Shown: positions 9,707 through 20,681 of the stretch, one piece after another
Position numbering within the stretch: position 1 is the stretch's first letter
Layout: each line of letters begins with the position of its first letter
Notes under the pieces: generated by a model
What the model was told of the DNA's origin: nothing
The model's database searches: none
Seen by the model: the letters and a program-made list of their open reading frames with translations, nothing else
Translations under genes and position numbers: made by a program
Assembly: GCA_002786025.1 (NCBI GenBank)
Contig: NHNW01000035.1
Coordinates: 186,001 to 250,000 of the forward strand
DNA: 64,000 nt
DNA from: Zasmidium citrigriseum
Taxonomy: Eukaryota; Ascomycota; Dothideomycetes; Mycosphaerellales; Mycosphaerellaceae
Reading direction: 5' to 3'

Positions 9707-9819
9707 AAAAAGCCATCGTTGTCTACTGCTGACCGCTGGAGTCGAACCAGCATTGCTGAAATACGGTTCACGGAGAAGAGTAACTACATTCCAGGGTCTT
9801 ACCATTGGACCAGATCAGC
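9707..9819 (-). ncRNA. tRNA-like Pol III unit, array copy 5 (closest to a real tRNA)
   Basis: Minus strand: acceptor GCTGATC (9819-9813) pairs with GGTCAGC (9734-9728), D stem GTC/GAC, A box TGGTCCAATGG, B box GGTTCGACTCC, T stem GCTGG/CCAGC, five T at 9711-9707. The CTGGA/TTCAG stem encloses ATGTAG plus about 23 bases, which could be read as a GTA anticodon followed by an intron. The short D loop and G1-C72 pair do not fit a eukaryotic tRNA-Tyr, so I leave the identity open. Confidence 0.68.
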
Positions 9820-9841
9820 CGAGAGAACAGCAAATCAATTA

Positions 9842-10125
9842 AATTGATGTAGATTGCCTGTTGGGATTTGAGGGCATGTGATGCATAGCAAGCATGGCTG
9901 AAGCTCTTTCAGAAGCAAAGACCAGACATCACGGGCAGGCTGAGGACTTGCTGTGTCTTGCCTATTCAACGGGGTGGCCACCACTACCATGCAGTAGCCA
10001 ACAGGCAAGACCCATGAAGCAACAGGTCACTCTCTGGTGAACACTCATGTTTATACAAAGCTCAGGTCTACATACCGCACTACAAAACAAACCAGTCGCA
10101 GCAGTAGCGGCGCTCATTCACCGCA
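9842..10125. other. Intergenic, no gene seen
   Basis: 3' flank of the V-ATPase gene and upstream flank of array copy 5. No coding signal. Confidence 0.5.
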
Positions 10126-12813
10126 TTACTTCAACTCCGTCAACTCCTCCTCCAGCATATCCTTAAAACTAAACGGCTCAAACGCAATGCCCTCGCCAAT
10201 AAAATGCTTGCTCATCGCTTCGACCCAGTGCAGACGCAGCGAGTGCAACATGGCACTGGTACCCTCCATAACCACCAAAACGGCGACGGTGAGGGCGAAC
10301 CAAAGGACAAAAGCGCAGAAGATGACGAAGATGCCGAGGCCACCCTCGAAGGCAAAAGCGTTCTTGAGAGTCATGTTCCAGAGGACGATGGACAGCTGTT
10401 GATGGGCGAGGGAGAGGGCCCAGAGACGGAGGTAGGAGGCGGTGTGGGAGACGCAGTTGAGACAGAATTCTGCAAAGGTTGTTAGTACTGACTCTGGTGG
10501 CTAGAGATTGGATGGACTTACCAATGGTGTGGATGACCTGGTGGATCATGATCTCACTGAATTCAAACTCCTCGTGCTCGCCTCCTTCACCGCCGATGTC
10601 CTGGGTGATGACAGCACCATCGATGTCACTGTCGGCGAAACTTGGACGTCCGTTGGCATGCTCTCCATCGTCATCGTCCAACGCAGAGACAGTAGTAGTT
10701 TCGCCGATGCCACGGTAGCCTTGAGCCCTCGCGCGGTTGTGCTCCCAACGGAGGTAGAATGGCTTCAGGAAAAGCATGATCGGGACCTGCACAACGGCAA
10801 GCAGGAGGAGAATGATCTGCACTGCTCCTTGGCCGGAGTAGAGCTGTTCATCGACCGTGCCAGGCGACAAGAACATGTAGATGAGCATGTTCAACAAATT
10901 TGGTGGCTGTTGGTTGATGGCGTACCAATCGACACACCATTTCCAGATAATGGTGAGCACAAGATATCCAAAGATGCCCTGGAAGAAGATCATGCCTGGA
11001 ATGAAGTTGCCCCAGATGTCAATCGGTGACCTGAAGTGGCGAGCGTTGATGTAGGAGAGGCAGAGCGAGTATGTCATGTGCGCCCAACCCATGATGATGG
11101 ATAGCTTCATCTTGTAGCTGTTGCTGAACAAAAGGTCATTGTCGGTGTCGTGCCATCTCCAGTCCAGACCAAATGGGTATGTATAGCCTTCAACACGCTT
11201 GGCAGTGATTGTCGTCTTGCCAGCTTCGTAGTTATCTGGGAACTCCCAAGTCCACATACTCTTGGCCAGAGGAATTTCCTTGGAGAAGGCGTCCGAATAG
11301 ATAAGACCAGTGTACATGGAAAAGATACCCATCATGAGCATGATGTAACGTCCATAGAAAGCCATCCCGAACAGCTCGTCCTGCTTGCCGCGTTGCAGCG
11401 GCTTCTCAAAGGTGATCATGGCGACGGCAGCCAATGTCATGATGATTCCGTGGCCAAAGTCACCGAACATGACTGCGAACAAGAAAGGGAAGGTAACGAT
11501 CGTGGGGAGGCCAGGGTTGACTTCGGTGTACTTCGCCGTTCCGTATGCGTCGATAATGGTCTGGAAACCAAGAGTAAATTTGTTGGTCTTGTTGTACGTG
11601 GGCGGCGTCTTTGAGGTCTTGATCTGATTAACAATGGTGGGGACAGAAAGGCCAGCGCGGTCGTTGACATCCTGCAGTGTTGATTTGATTAAACCCAAGG
11701 AGTCGGTAGGACACCAGGCCTCCGCGACCAGAGTCTTCCGGGCGGGGTCGTACGAGAAACGATTGAGTGTCTGATAGACACTCTTCTCTTTCTTGATGAC
11801 GATCAACCACGCAGCGAGCGATCTCCCGATTTGCGTAAGCTCGGCATCCAAAGTGCGCTTGGTGTTGCCCAAGACGTTGGAAAGATCCTGCAGACGGCTG
11901 TTGACCTCGTGAATCTGGTCCCGGCGGAGCTCGCTGTTCTCGTCCACATTGTAGATGTCCGCGCCCAAACTCTCAGAGATCTTCCTGATCTTTGCAATGA
12001 TTTCCTTGCCGTGCGCGAAGATCACGAAGACATTCTTGTGGACCTCCTCGTTCTTCTCTGGGTCGACGATTGCATCGGGAATCTCCGACTGATTCATATA
12101 AAGATTGCCACGTAGCGTTCTCCAGAGGATGCGCTCGAATGCTCCCATGCGCTCACGAGGGATGACGCCAGCAACAAAGCCAATATTCATCACACTGAAG
12201 CTCTGCTGGCCAGCCTCTGTAGAGCCATTGGCGTTCTCGACGTCTCGCAGCAGAGGAGCGTCATCAGAAGAGTCCACGGACTGGCGAATCTCCTCCGTCT
12301 GCCCACGAGCGCGGTCAAAGAATCCACCAGCTTCTCTTAGCACCCAGCGCCATTCAGTGAGCTCAGTCTCTCTCTTCTTCAGCGTCTCGTAGCTTTCATT
12401 GAGACTGCGAATCCTCTGTTCCAAGCTCTGGCTCCTGTCTGCCAGCTCATCAATCTCGGAGGCGGACGGGGCGGCCATCTGATTGCTGAACTCGTAGATG
12501 GAGCGCATCTCGATGCCGTTCTTCTCGATCTCGGAGCGGAAGTAGTTGAGCTGGCGTTCGACGTTGTCAAGGCGGCGGATCTCCTGGGTGAAGGTTCGCT
12601 GGAAGGCAGATGTTTCGGGGTTCAACTACCCATTATCAGAAGAGCTCTCAACCCATCCTAATGACTCTGTTGTCGTGTACATACATCGCGGAACTGCATC
12701 AAACCAAGCTCGCCCAGGGCAGAGACGACCTCGCGGCCGATCTCATTGGCGATGTACAGCTGGGTCAGCTGCATCTCCCGCGAGCGGAAGAGCGACGGCG
12801 TGTTGGGCGCCAT
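10126..12813 (-). CDS. VPH1: V-type proton ATPase subunit a (Vo sector)
   Basis: Three exons, 12813-12685, 12625-10522 and 10469-10126, with 59- and 52-base introns, encode 858 residues, the family length. The N-terminal cytosolic half opens [20 protein letters not shown] and holds coiled-coil arms. The membrane half has the usual segments ([39 protein letters not shown]) and the motif [10 protein letters not shown] at the start of exon 3, containing the essential Arg of the proton half-channel. It forms, with the proteolipid ring, the proton path of the vacuolar/Golgi V-ATPase. Whether this single gene covers both the Vph1 and Stv1 roles, as in most filamentous fungi, is inference. Confidence 0.95.
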
Positions 12814-13142
12814 CTTGGCGAGACCTCTCCTTCAATATCCAGAGAGGTTTGATGGGCCGGCAGTGGGTAGAATGGGTTGTGGTTGATGGGGTTTGGATGT
12901 TGCCTTCGCTGAAGGAGGCGCATGATGTCGCAGCTCGACGGCTTGGCAGTGCACGGGCCATCAAAGCTTCGGCTTCTCCTTTGACGTCGTTGCCTTCCAA
13001 AACATCACCAAAACATTTGATCACCAACAACTTTCCACTTACCAGGTACACTCTCAATACCACGCCGTGAGCATTAGAACTTGATACCGCGAGACAGGCG
13101 CAGCGTCGTTATTACAATACCGCAGATCACTTACGATCCGCC

Positions 13143-13751
13143 ATGAGTGGCGAGCAACAAGGCACCACTTTATACGTGCTCGTGCCTCCATCGCCTCTCT
13201 TCGCAGCCCACTGGTCGCTGTTTCTACCGGACTCAAAAGGCTATGACTCAGTCAGTCAACGGCGCGAGGAATCTTCTATCGGCAGGAGAATCCATGTCTC
13301 CGGCGACAGACTCAACGGCTTCAGCCTCGAGATTGTACGTGAGTATGATGTGAGCAAACACCGCAGCCTGGGCTCTCGCAGGTTTCCCATCGGCGTCGTC
13401 CTCGATCAGAGTTTGACGGGAGACACGGCCGAGAACGGTCAGCAGAACGCACAACATGAGAGCAAGGATGAAGACGAGGGAGGCGGTTTCATTGACAACA
13501 CTCCACGCGATGACTTTGAACGCGTTTGCGTGAAAATCGAAGCTCCCGGACCTAGCCTGAACAAGGTGTCGGGAGCTGGCAGTGGTCCGGCAGGAAAGAC
13601 GATGAAGGCAGAGGTCCGAGACTGCCAATGGTGGGTGCGGCAAGTCGTCAAGGGGCTCTCGGGCTCTGGTCTATTGGCAAGTATACCTCAAGCAGACGGA
13701 TCTCACTGCAAGAGTCCAAATGAGCTTGTGGGAGAGCTGCCACTGCACTAA
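13143..13751 (+). CDS. Fungal protein of unknown function (small DUF6914-like)
   Basis: A single open frame of 202 residues starting at an ATG, divergent from the V-ATPase gene 330 bases away. The layout, an opening strand (TTLYVLVPPSPLFAAHWSLF), an IGRRIHVSGDRLNGF segment and a terminal CQWWVRQVVKGL helix, recalls small fungal proteins that I associate with DUF6914, in which a WxxH-like start and a C-W helix are shared. The middle (residues 95-120) is acidic and low complexity. No signal peptide or membrane segment. The annotation is a pattern resemblance; function is not known. Confidence 0.6.
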   Translation: MSGEQQGTTLYVLVPPSPLFAAHWSLFLPDSKGYDSVSQRREESSIGRRIHVSGDRLNGFSLEIVREYDVSKHRSLGSRRFPIGVVLDQSLTGDTAENGQQNAQHESKDEDEGGGFIDNTPRDDFERVCVKIEAPGPSLNKVSGAGSGPAGKTMKAEVRDCQWWVRQVVKGLSGSGLLASIPQADGSHCKSPNELVGELPLH

Positions 13752-14727
13752 CAGAAAAGATGGGATTTGTAGCCACGCTACCAGGTCCTGGATTCAACGT
13801 CTTACGGATTCTCCTATGCCTGGAGGCATGCCTTGTCGACCATGTGAACAGCATGAGAACTTCTTACGAAGCGCTCGCCAGTCTATGACTCGACTCTCGC
13901 GACGATCAGCCATTGTTGTCGTATGCATATGGCCTTGACAATACAGCATGTTCTCGATCATAAGCATCCCTACTTGCACGAATGTCAGGCAAGACCTTGC
14001 TTCGTTGTCGCTTTGTCCGATTGATCGCTTGGCAGTATCCGGTCGACCCGATCACAATCTCATCGACCCGAGCAGCGGACTCTGGATTGATGAGACTATT
14101 GCGCCGATGGTGTATTCGCCGGATTCTCTATTTGTATTCACGACCAGCCAGCGCAACACTTTCTCTTTAGACCCTAGCCCGGCATTGTTTGATTGGTCAT
14201 ATCGAACATGATCAAACCTTTGAGTCGAAGAATCGACTTCACGTTCGTCTCTATCTGCACAACTGATCCGGAAGCCATGTTTCCATTGGGCATTTGACTC
14301 GGTAAGGACGACGTCGAGCTCCACGCTTCCCACGCGGTCCACGATCTTGCAGCGATCCACCCGGGAGGCAAGCTCGCATCCACCTCGCGCCGGATGATGC
14401 CATCACCGAGCCAGGCATACATTGCAAATTGCTTGCCTGGGTGATGGCAGGCACTACTCATCCTGCTCATCTGGATGGCATAGCATACATACGACCGTAC
14501 GAAATAGCTTCCAGCAACGCGCGCGTAGCTTACTCGTTGCGGTCTGGTCATGCGAAACCGAGCCTTGAACTCTATTGGCCGGACATCATTGCCCAAGGAA
14601 TACGGCCAGCCATACCCCGTCAGAGCTCGTTGCGACCTTGTTATGTTTCGGTCGCAGCGATGCGGGGCTTATAGTGGCGTGTCCATTCGCTACTGAGTAT
14701 ACCTCGGTGCTTATCGCGACTGACACT

Positions 14728-14750
14728 ACCCACGCGATATAAACGTGGGT
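14728..14750. promoter_or_regulatory. Perfect 7-base inverted repeat, possible regulator site
   Basis: ACCCACG (14728-14734), nine-base spacer CGATATAAA, CGTGGGT (14744-14750). It lies 231 bases upstream of the monooxygenase ATG. A palindrome of this size is a reasonable site for a dimeric factor, but no protein is assigned. Confidence 0.4.
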
Positions 14751-14918
14751 GATCTAGCTCCGAGAGGTGAACCACATAACAGCATTGCCCCGGACTGGTC
14801 AGACCTCATCAGCTTATGAAGTGCGAGGAGCTGGAAAGTCTATTAAGAGATTCGAGTACTGCCTTTTTCGGGTTGATTATTTGATCATACCACTGACCCG
14901 GCCGTAAACCGCCGAATC

Positions 14919-14927
14919 TTTTAAATA
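14919..14927 (+). promoter_or_regulatory. TATA-like element of the monooxygenase gene
   Basis: TTTTAAATA lies 54 bases upstream of the chosen ATG (14981), in an otherwise GC-balanced stretch. Position and sequence suit a core promoter element. Confidence 0.35.
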
Positions 14928-14980
14928 CCCGGGCGACATTGCTGCTACACCTCGAAGTTTCAACACTACACTATTACACA

Positions 14981-17044
14981 ATGGCTACAGCAGAAGTACT
15001 CAACAAAGTCGACCTGCTCGGTCCACCTCACGAGAAAGTCAACCTCGGAGCAGATCTAGAAAAGACCGGACCATCACCACCACCATTTGACCCCGTAAAG
15101 CTCAAGGAAAAGTACCTAGCTGAGCGAGACAAGCGACTGAAGCATGGCGGCGGCATCAACCAATACCGGCTGGTCGACGAAGGCGGTCAATTCGCTCACT
15201 ACTTGCAAGACCCCTGGGTCGAACCTGGCTTCAGTCGAGAGCCTGTCAGTGAGCAGGTCGATGTGGTGATCATCGGTGGAGGATATGGTGCTCAGCTCAT
15301 TGCTGTTCGTCTGATTGAGCAAGGTGTGAAGAATATTCGTTTGATTGAGAAGGCTGGAGATTTTGGAGGAACTTGGTATTGGAATAGGTGAGTCTTGACT
15401 GTGATGCTGCTTCTCATCGAGTGCTGACGAACGACCTCCAGATATCCAGGTATCCCCTATCAACGATTGACTCGCTCTTCGACATCGAGCTAACGAGATT
15501 GCAGGAGCTCAATGCGACATTGAATCATACATCTACATGCCCTTGCTTGAGGAACTCAATTACATGCCCACAGAGAAATACGCCCGAGCAAAGGAACTCC
15601 TTGAACATGCCGAGAGAATCGGTCGACATTGGAATCTCTACGAGCGGACTCTATTTCAGACCGAGACCCACGAGCTGAGGTGGAATGAGGAAGAGAGTCT
15701 CTGGTCCGTCAAGACTAGCCGAAACGACGATATCAAGGCACGATTCGTCATTCCAGCAGCGGGCCCTCTACACCGACCCAAATTGCCAGGTGTCAAAGGC
15801 ATCGAGAGTTTTAAAGGCCACAGCTTCCATTCCAGTCGATGGGACTACAAATACACTGGCGGTGACAATGTCAGTGGGTTGACGGGGCTGGCTGACAAGA
15901 GAGTTGCCGTGATTGGTACCGGTACGTGAGCTCACGAACGAATGTTTCCGACCTGAACTGACATATTAACACCCCGTTAGGTGCCACTGCTGTCCAGATC
16001 GTGCCCAACGTGTCCAAGTACGCCAAAGAGCTCTACGTCTTCCAACGAACGCCATCATCCATCGACGTGAGAGGCAACAGACCAACGGACGAAGCCTGGG
16101 CGAAGAGCCTCAAACCAGGCTGGCAAAAGGAACGCATGGAAAACTTCAACATCATCGTCAACGGCGGCATCCTCCCCGTCGACCACGTCCGTGACGGATG
16201 GACAGACATCCTCCAGAAACTCCTCGCCCGCGGCTCCGCCGCTGCAGAAACCGACCCAGCAAAAGCCGCTGCGGAACGCCAAATGGCCGACTTCGAAAAG
16301 ATGAACCAAGTCCGCGCCCGCTGCGACGAACTCGTCCACGACAAAGAAACCGCCGAATCGCTCAAACCCTGGTACAACCAACTCTGCAAACGCCCTTGCT
16401 TCCACGACGAATACCTCCAAGCCTTCAACAACCCCAACACACACCTCATCGACACCAAAGGCCTCGGCATCGAGCGCATCACCGAAACCGGCATCGTGGC
16501 CAACGGTCAACACTACGAAGTCGACTGCATCGTCTACGGCACAGGTTTCGAGCTCGCAACCGACTGGTCCCACCGCTCCAACATGGAAGTCTACGGCCGC
16601 GGCTCCCGCACCATAACCTCCTACTGGAAATCCGGCGCCAGCACGCTCCACGGCTGGTGCACGCGGAACTTCCCCAACTGCTTCTGGGTCTCCGTCGTGC
16701 AGGCCGCATTGACCCCCAACTTCCTCCACGTCACCGGCGAACAGGCCAAACATCTCGCGTACGTGATCAGCGAGTGCAACAAACGTAATATTAAGACTGT
16801 GGAGCCTACCGAGGAGGCGGAAAGGAAGTGGGTGGAGACGATTTTGGATTTGGCGAAATTGAGGGCGCCGTTTTTGCAGGAGTGTACCCCCGGGTATTAT
16901 AATAATGAGGGGACGCCGAGTGCGACGGCGGGACGGAATGCGAGTTATGGGGGTGGGAGTCCGGCTTTTATTAGGATTTTGGAGGAGTGGAGGGAGAAGG
17001 GGACGATGGAGGGGTTGGAGTTGGGGTATTTTGAGGAGAAGTAG
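14981..17044 (+). CDS. Type I Baeyer-Villiger monooxygenase (FAD/NADPH)
   Basis: Four exons, 14981-15387, 15442-15449, 15505-15921 and 15981-17044, give 631 residues. Exon 2 is an 8-base microexon that completes GTWYWNRYPGAQCD. FAD-binding [11 protein letters not shown] lies near residue 90; the fingerprint [13 protein letters not shown] (FxGxxxHxxxW-D) marks the Baeyer-Villiger class; NADPH-binding VAVIGTGATAVQ straddles the third intron. These enzymes insert oxygen next to a ketone, giving esters or lactones, often in catabolism or secondary metabolism. The extended N-terminus (about 85 residues before the FAD motif) resembles the steroid/cyclododecanone-type group. No other biosynthetic genes flank it. 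The last 80 codons switch to G/T-ending codons. Confidence 0.92.
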
Positions 17045-17309
17045 GGGAAAGGGTGGAAATAGGACCCTAGGCTTACTTGGCATATCTTGTTGATCTGGCA
17101 GGTTAATCATTAGGCCGCTCTTTAACTTTTGATGCAGCAATTTTCCCCTGGGCGATACTGATCTTTAGACTTGCCGACTGCTCTGTGTCTGCCCTCAAAA
17201 ATGGTTCGTAGTCTCCGCTGACCTCTATCCCGAAAACAGGTCTCTTCATTCCCAGATCTCGCCGGTCTCGTAATGCTCGTTGGCCTTCCCGATTCTAGTG
17301 TCGTCGTTA

Positions 17310-17645
17310 TCAACGAGTCGTCCCCTTGCTCTTCGCCTCAGCCTCTTTCATCCCCTTCTTCTTTCCCTTTACCGTCTCCTTTTCCTCGCCCTTCTTTGCC
17401 TTCTGCTCCTTCACACTCATCTCAACCTTCCTAACAATCTCCAAAGCCTTCACAAACTCCCTCTCCGTCTGCTTCGTGTTCAGCCTCTCCATGACAGCCG
17501 CCACACGCTGTACCTCGCCCTTTTCAAAGTCCTTGACGAGTTGCGGGCCGAAGAGCTCTGTGAGGGCGTGTTGGATTTTGAGAGAGGAGAGCTCTTGGAT
17601 GGGGCTTGCGGTTGGGCGGGTGAGGGAGGGGTTGAGGTTGTTCAT
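17310..17645 (-). CDS. Small lysine-rich fungal protein, function unknown
   Basis: 111 residues from the ATG at 17645 (an in-frame upstream start at 17750 would add 35 basic residues). The body is predicted helical (LKIQHALTELFGPQLVKDF, REFVKALEIVRKVEMSV) and the tail is strongly charged (KKGEEKETVKGKKKGMKEAE), suggesting nucleic-acid or ribosome contact. Not recognised. It lies tail-to-tail with the monooxygenase. Confidence 0.55.
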   Translation of the reverse strand: MNNLNPSLTRPTASPIQELSSLKIQHALTELFGPQLVKDFEKGEVQRVAAVMERLNTKQTEREFVKALEIVRKVEMSVKEQKAKKGEEKETVKGKKKGMKEAEAKSKGTTR

Positions 17646-17928
17646 GTTTGTGGATTGAATTCTTCGAGTTTCGTGGGCGAGTGGCTGATGTCGAGTTCCT
17701 CTGTGGGATTTGAAAGTCTTCTTTGGATTTGACTCTAGTTGTATAGTCAATGCAGTGTCTTGTTATCTTTATGTATGCTCTCTATCGCCTTGAATCGGCT
17801 TTGACAGCACGACAACTTCTAAAGGACAGGTGAAGCCGTTTCTGAAAGCACATGGCTTCATTGATCTCGCCAAGGTTCATATGTCGGCTTATGCTTTTCA
17901 AAGAAGGACCGAGAGACACAGCTGATAT

Positions 17929-19767
17929 TCACGGCCCAAACTCTCCCGCTCCTTTCCATCGCTCATCGAGGCGTCCCTGCTCCTTCCTGTCCCTTCGTCT
18001 CTGCGCAGACGCTCTCCATGTCTCCCACGGGCTTCTCTGGATGCACAGCTTCATGCTGGCGCCTTGATCGTACATGGCCAGACCCAGCACATCTTTTGAC
18101 TGAAACATACGTGCGCTGTACTCAGGTCTAGATTCGAGATGGGCTGACCACGGCTCGAACAGGACGGGGTCCGGGTGCGGATCCAGGATCTCCGTGAAGG
18201 CGAGCGACATGATGGCATTCTCTACTCCGGCGTAGATATAGGGCGAGTGCGAAGAAGGGGATGCGAGGGAGTAGATGCTCGATTCTGATTGACGGTGACG
18301 TCCTTGGGACCAGTTGTTGCTTCCTCTGACTGTGAAAGAGGTGTTGTTTGGTCTGAGGAAGACGTTGAAGTCCTTTTCCAGATCAATGACTTCCGAGCTT
18401 CCAACGATTGATGGGTTAGCGTCCAGAAAGCTGTAGCATTTGGAACCAAGTCTCATGTCAAAGATCTTCATAAGATTGTGTCGACTTGTGCCAACGACTA
18501 GCTTCTCACGGCCTCGAGGGAGCAGGCTGTAGATCGGACTATCATCTGCGGCGTCAATGTAGGCTTGCTCAACTTCGCGATTAGAGCGCAAGTCATGCAG
18601 TCTGACAATGCCGTCGTAAGCTCCAGAGAGAAAGACGTTGCCGTCGTCAGAAGATCCCACGGTAGAAGGAAGGGGGACAATCGTGTAGACTGAGGAAGTT
18701 GACTTCTTCGCAAAGCCCGAGAGAGTAATGTTGCCTTCCAGCTTGTCCAGGTCATTTTGCAAACTGAACTTGCGCAGAGCTTTGGGGTATATGCCAGTCT
18801 CATCGATCGTGTAGATGTGGATCGGCTCTTGAGATGGCCCAACGCCGACCGCAATCTTCGAAGATGATAGAAAATTGGTCGACCAAGCCCGGTGAGCTGG
18901 TGCAGGGTGTCCATCCTCTCGAAGTGGCGGCTTGATGTCCATTTGGCTCGAAGGGCAGATCTTGGTTTGATCCGGATCGACCTTGAACAAAGCAAGATTC
19001 GTGTCGCCCAGATTGGCTGCAAGCAGGTTCGGTTCATTTTGCTCCTGGAGTAGACTGGTAGATCTAACTGGCATTCCTTGAGTCGCGAAGTAAGTAATCG
19101 AAACATCTCGCCCAGCTTCGCCTCCTGTCGGTATGTTCAGAAGCTGAAGATCTCCATTGGCGGTGCCCGTCAGCAGCCTTTGGCGACCGGCTTCAACATT
19201 GCGTAACAGATGCAACGCTGTAATATCGTCTTTGCCCTCAACAGCAGAGTGAGGCCTATAAGTTGTCCACTTGACTGTATCGGCTCTATCCTGTCGTCTG
19301 TCTGTGTTTCGTATACACACTTCAGCACCTGCGCTGAATGCCAATGTTTCTCTCCTGTCTCTCCAAGTACTTCCGATCTCCTCATAGACATCAAGCTGTG
19401 GCGTAAAGCCTATTGTCTGTCCTCTTGGTCGTTTCCATTTCTCAATCTTCTTGCCTCCTGGAAAGGCAGTGATGTCGCCGCGAGGTTCGGTGTACCTGGC
19501 AACAAATGCCCTCTTGTCCCAGGCTTTTGACAACGTGGTCAGGGAGCGAGCGGCATCTCTATAGGATGGCGAAGACTGTGGCCATAGGGAAGGGAATTGA
19601 GTCCTTGTGAACGTCTTCCATGCGTCTTTTTCAACAAATGCGTGTAAGCTTTTGCTCGTGCGATCGAGGCTCGCGATTGAGGATGCTGTGGGAAGGTAGT
19701 GGGTGATATGGTCCAGGAGCTCAGGCGGCAGGTCTGTGAGGTTGCTTCTTTCTTTCTTGTTGTCCAT
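17929..19767 (-). CDS. F-box protein with WD40-like propeller
   Basis: One exon of 612 residues. Residues 8-50 form an F-box (LTDLPPELLDHITHYLP, then LDRTSKSLHAFVEKDAWK). The remainder is a beta-propeller of degenerate WD repeats: ITALHLLRNVEAGRQRLLTG, NVFLSGAYDGIVRLHDLRS, KLVVGTSRHNLMKIFDMR. It should recruit a substrate to an SCF ubiquitin ligase through Skp1; the substrate is unknown. The C-terminus is basic (SAQRRRDRKEQGRLDERWK). Single-exon and well preserved. Confidence 0.85.
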   Translation of the reverse strand: MDNKKERSNLTDLPPELLDHITHYLPTASSIASLDRTSKSLHAFVEKDAWKTFTRTQFPSLWPQSSPSYRDAARSLTTLSKAWDKRAFVARYTEPRGDITAFPGGKKIEKWKRPRGQTIGFTPQLDVYEEIGSTWRDRRETLAFSAGAEVCIRNTDRRQDRADTVKWTTYRPHSAVEGKDDITALHLLRNVEAGRQRLLTGTANGDLQLLNIPTGGEAGRDVSITYFATQGMPVRSTSLLQEQNEPNLLAANLGDTNLALFKVDPDQTKICPSSQMDIKPPLREDGHPAPAHRAWSTNFLSSSKIAVGVGPSQEPIHIYTIDETGIYPKALRKFSLQNDLDKLEGNITLSGFAKKSTSSVYTIVPLPSTVGSSDDGNVFLSGAYDGIVRLHDLRSNREVEQAYIDAADDSPIYSLLPRGREKLVVGTSRHNLMKIFDMRLGSKCYSFLDANPSIVGSSEVIDLEKDFNVFLRPNNTSFTVRGSNNWSQGRHRQSESSIYSLASPSSHSPYIYAGVENAIMSLAFTEILDPHPDPVLFEPWSAHLESRPEYSARMFQSKDVLGLAMYDQGASMKLCIQRSPWETWRASAQRRRDRKEQGRLDERWKGAGEFGP

Positions 19768-20681
19768 GTTTGTATTGGACCAGCGTTGTTGTGTCCGGGG
19801 CCGCCATGTTCAAATACCAACACGCCCAAGATTCGTCATAGTCCGTTATCGATAACATCTAACTAAATATTGATGAGTCGAGTGAGTCACTTACTTGCAT
19901 ACCGGAAACAGACTAGCGGCTTCGAAGCATATGATGACTTCACCTCTTCTCGGTCGATCCAGCATCCACCAACCCACTCACTCATTCACCATCAAACTGT
20001 CCTTCCCGATCGGGTCAGTTTCTGCGTGACTCCCGTGCTCAGTCATTGAGACTTGAGCTACATACAGAAGTTGTACGGCCGCCAGCTCCGCGAGCCTCGG
20101 ATCTGACATCTGGGAGCTTCTCACACCAAAGGCTCGAACGATCCACCGAACGACCTGATCAAGATCAATGTCTTTATTGGCGACGTGGAACTCTCTTCCA
20201 AGCGAGGTGCATCGACGGGTGGCGTCTGGGTTCGCGGATGATGTGCTCCGATAGGCCGCCCGGCAGACGGGCAGCTACGCGCCTCGTTCCCGTTCGGGTA
20301 GGGATGGCTGTCGATGGCCGGTAGACCTTCTGCAAAGCAGGCCAGACGCTTGAATACCTGCTCGTCCGTGTGTTAGGCTCGGCAATCTACTGTTCACGCA
20401 GTCGGCTTGGAAGGCATCGTGATCTCTACTTATCATCGCGCAAATCGCCTTGCATTTCATGTGGTTGTCAAGTCAGCTCAGGATGCTTGAACATCAACCA
20501 CTCCTTCGCGAATAGATGACTTGATCACTCGCAGATCACACCAACGCCATCGTGATGGCCACTTCTCCCGGACCGAGCACCTGTGCGACCTGGAGCTATC
20601 TCCTCATTTTTAGGAGTTCGACTCCGGCACACGCTGACTGATTCCAATCTACCTCTGAAGCTCTTTGTCAATTCGCATCCC
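19768..20681. other. Intergenic, no gene seen
   Basis: Divergent promoter region between the F-box gene and the zinc-cluster gene, about 900 bases. Frames here are short and unsupported. Confidence 0.55.

Larger units (their letters stand above)
13752..14980. other. Long intergenic region upstream of the monooxygenase
   Basis: About 1.2 kb. A minus-strand frame at 14174-14596 has weakly protein-like composition but no recognisable domain and I do not call it. The distal part holds the inverted repeat and TATA-like site listed separately. Probably the promoter of the monooxygenase, unusually long for this window. Confidence 0.55.

Noticed and set aside
14174..14596. 140-codon minus-strand frame upstream of the monooxygenase
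   Set aside because: Somewhat protein-like (WTAWEAW), but no recognised domain and no splice partners; could be a relic, not called.
16055..17140. 361-codon minus-strand open frame opposite the monooxygenase
   Set aside because: Antisense shadow of the last exon; low-complexity Val/Gly/Phe pattern and no recognisable motif.
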